The position numbers and the translations under genes are program-made. Below are positions 5,397-5,520 of a DNA stretch of 5,520 nucleotides, piece after piece (positions within the stretch are counted from its first letter, which is position 1; each line of letters opens with the position of its first letter). Origin of the DNA: Nitrosomonas sp. GTDB taxonomy: Bacteria; Pseudomonadota; Gammaproteobacteria; Burkholderiales; Nitrosomonadaceae. The stretch spans positions 1-5,520 of the forward strand of contig SXJH01000118.1 in NCBI GenBank assembly GCA_005779435.1, written 5' to 3'. The notes under the pieces are model-generated. The model had not been told where the DNA came from and made no database searches. It saw nothing but the letters and a program-made list of their open reading frames with translations.

Positions 5397-5520
5397 ATGC
5401 GTTGCCCGATCAATTATTCGTTTGCCCTGAGCGGCTTTATTCTGACGGCATGCCCTGTCTGGGCGCAAAAGGCTGAAGTGCCGCAAACCGCATTGCTAAA
5501 TCCGATCAATATCACCGCCA
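5397..5520 (+). CDS. Exported protein, N-terminal fragment (possibly a TonB-dependent receptor)
   Basis: The last 124 bases hold an open frame of 41 codons from an ATG at 5397 to the window edge. It encodes a Sec-type signal peptide: MRCPINYSFALSGFILTAC then PVWAQ, with cleavage most likely after VWA (residue 23). The Cys19 context (LTAC) also resembles a lipobox, so a lipoprotein signal cannot be excluded. The mature start, KAEVPQTALLNPINITA, resembles the beginning of TonB-dependent outer-membrane receptors, where a short linker leads to a TonB-box-like 'V/I-x-V/I-TA' stretch before the plug domain; this is inference from very little sequence. The ribosome binding site is weak; a TTG 18 bases upstream is an in-frame alternative. 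It follows uvrD by 92 bp and has a promoter-like element at 5329-5357. Confidence 0.5.
   Translation, partial: MRCPINYSFALSGFILTACPVWAQKAEVPQTALLNPINITA

Overview
The window looks like a chromosomal segment of a Calvin-cycle bacterium, most likely a betaproteobacterium such as a Nitrosomonadaceae-type chemolithoautotroph. The evidence is a complete class I (proteobacterial, hexamer-type) phosphoribulokinase, a UvrD close in sequence to E. coli DNA helicase II, envelope proteins of Gram-negative type (lipoboxes, Sec signals), and base composition near 50% GC by eye. The genus is inference. There is no sign of a mobile element, CRISPR array, tRNA or rRNA.

Layout. The left third (1-1818) reads entirely on the minus strand. 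From right to left it holds a secreted His/Gly/Tyr/Trp-rich protein, a glycine-zipper lipoprotein only 15 bp downstream of it (very probably one operon), a small lipoprotein with its own candidate promoter, and the first 43 codons of an acyl-CoA-dehydrogenase-like protein that leaves the window at base 1. The right two thirds read on the plus strand: phosphoribulokinase (2095-2964), uvrD (3112-5304), and the first 41 codons of an exported protein, possibly a TonB-dependent receptor, cut off by the window end.

A divergent intergenic region of about 275 bp (1819-2094) separates the two blocks. It is AT-rich and carries several short palindromes, including three TTCCAA/TTGGAA half-sites, upstream of the kinase gene. 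This is the most plausible regulatory region in the window.

The genes do not form one pathway. Phosphoribulokinase makes the Rubisco substrate ribulose 1,5-bisphosphate, UvrD serves nucleotide-excision and mismatch repair, and the left-hand genes encode envelope proteins without known specific function. The two helicase and kinase genes are textbook families with all key residues intact. The least characterised part is the pair of low-complexity envelope proteins. I see no convincing evidence of a wholly new system here.
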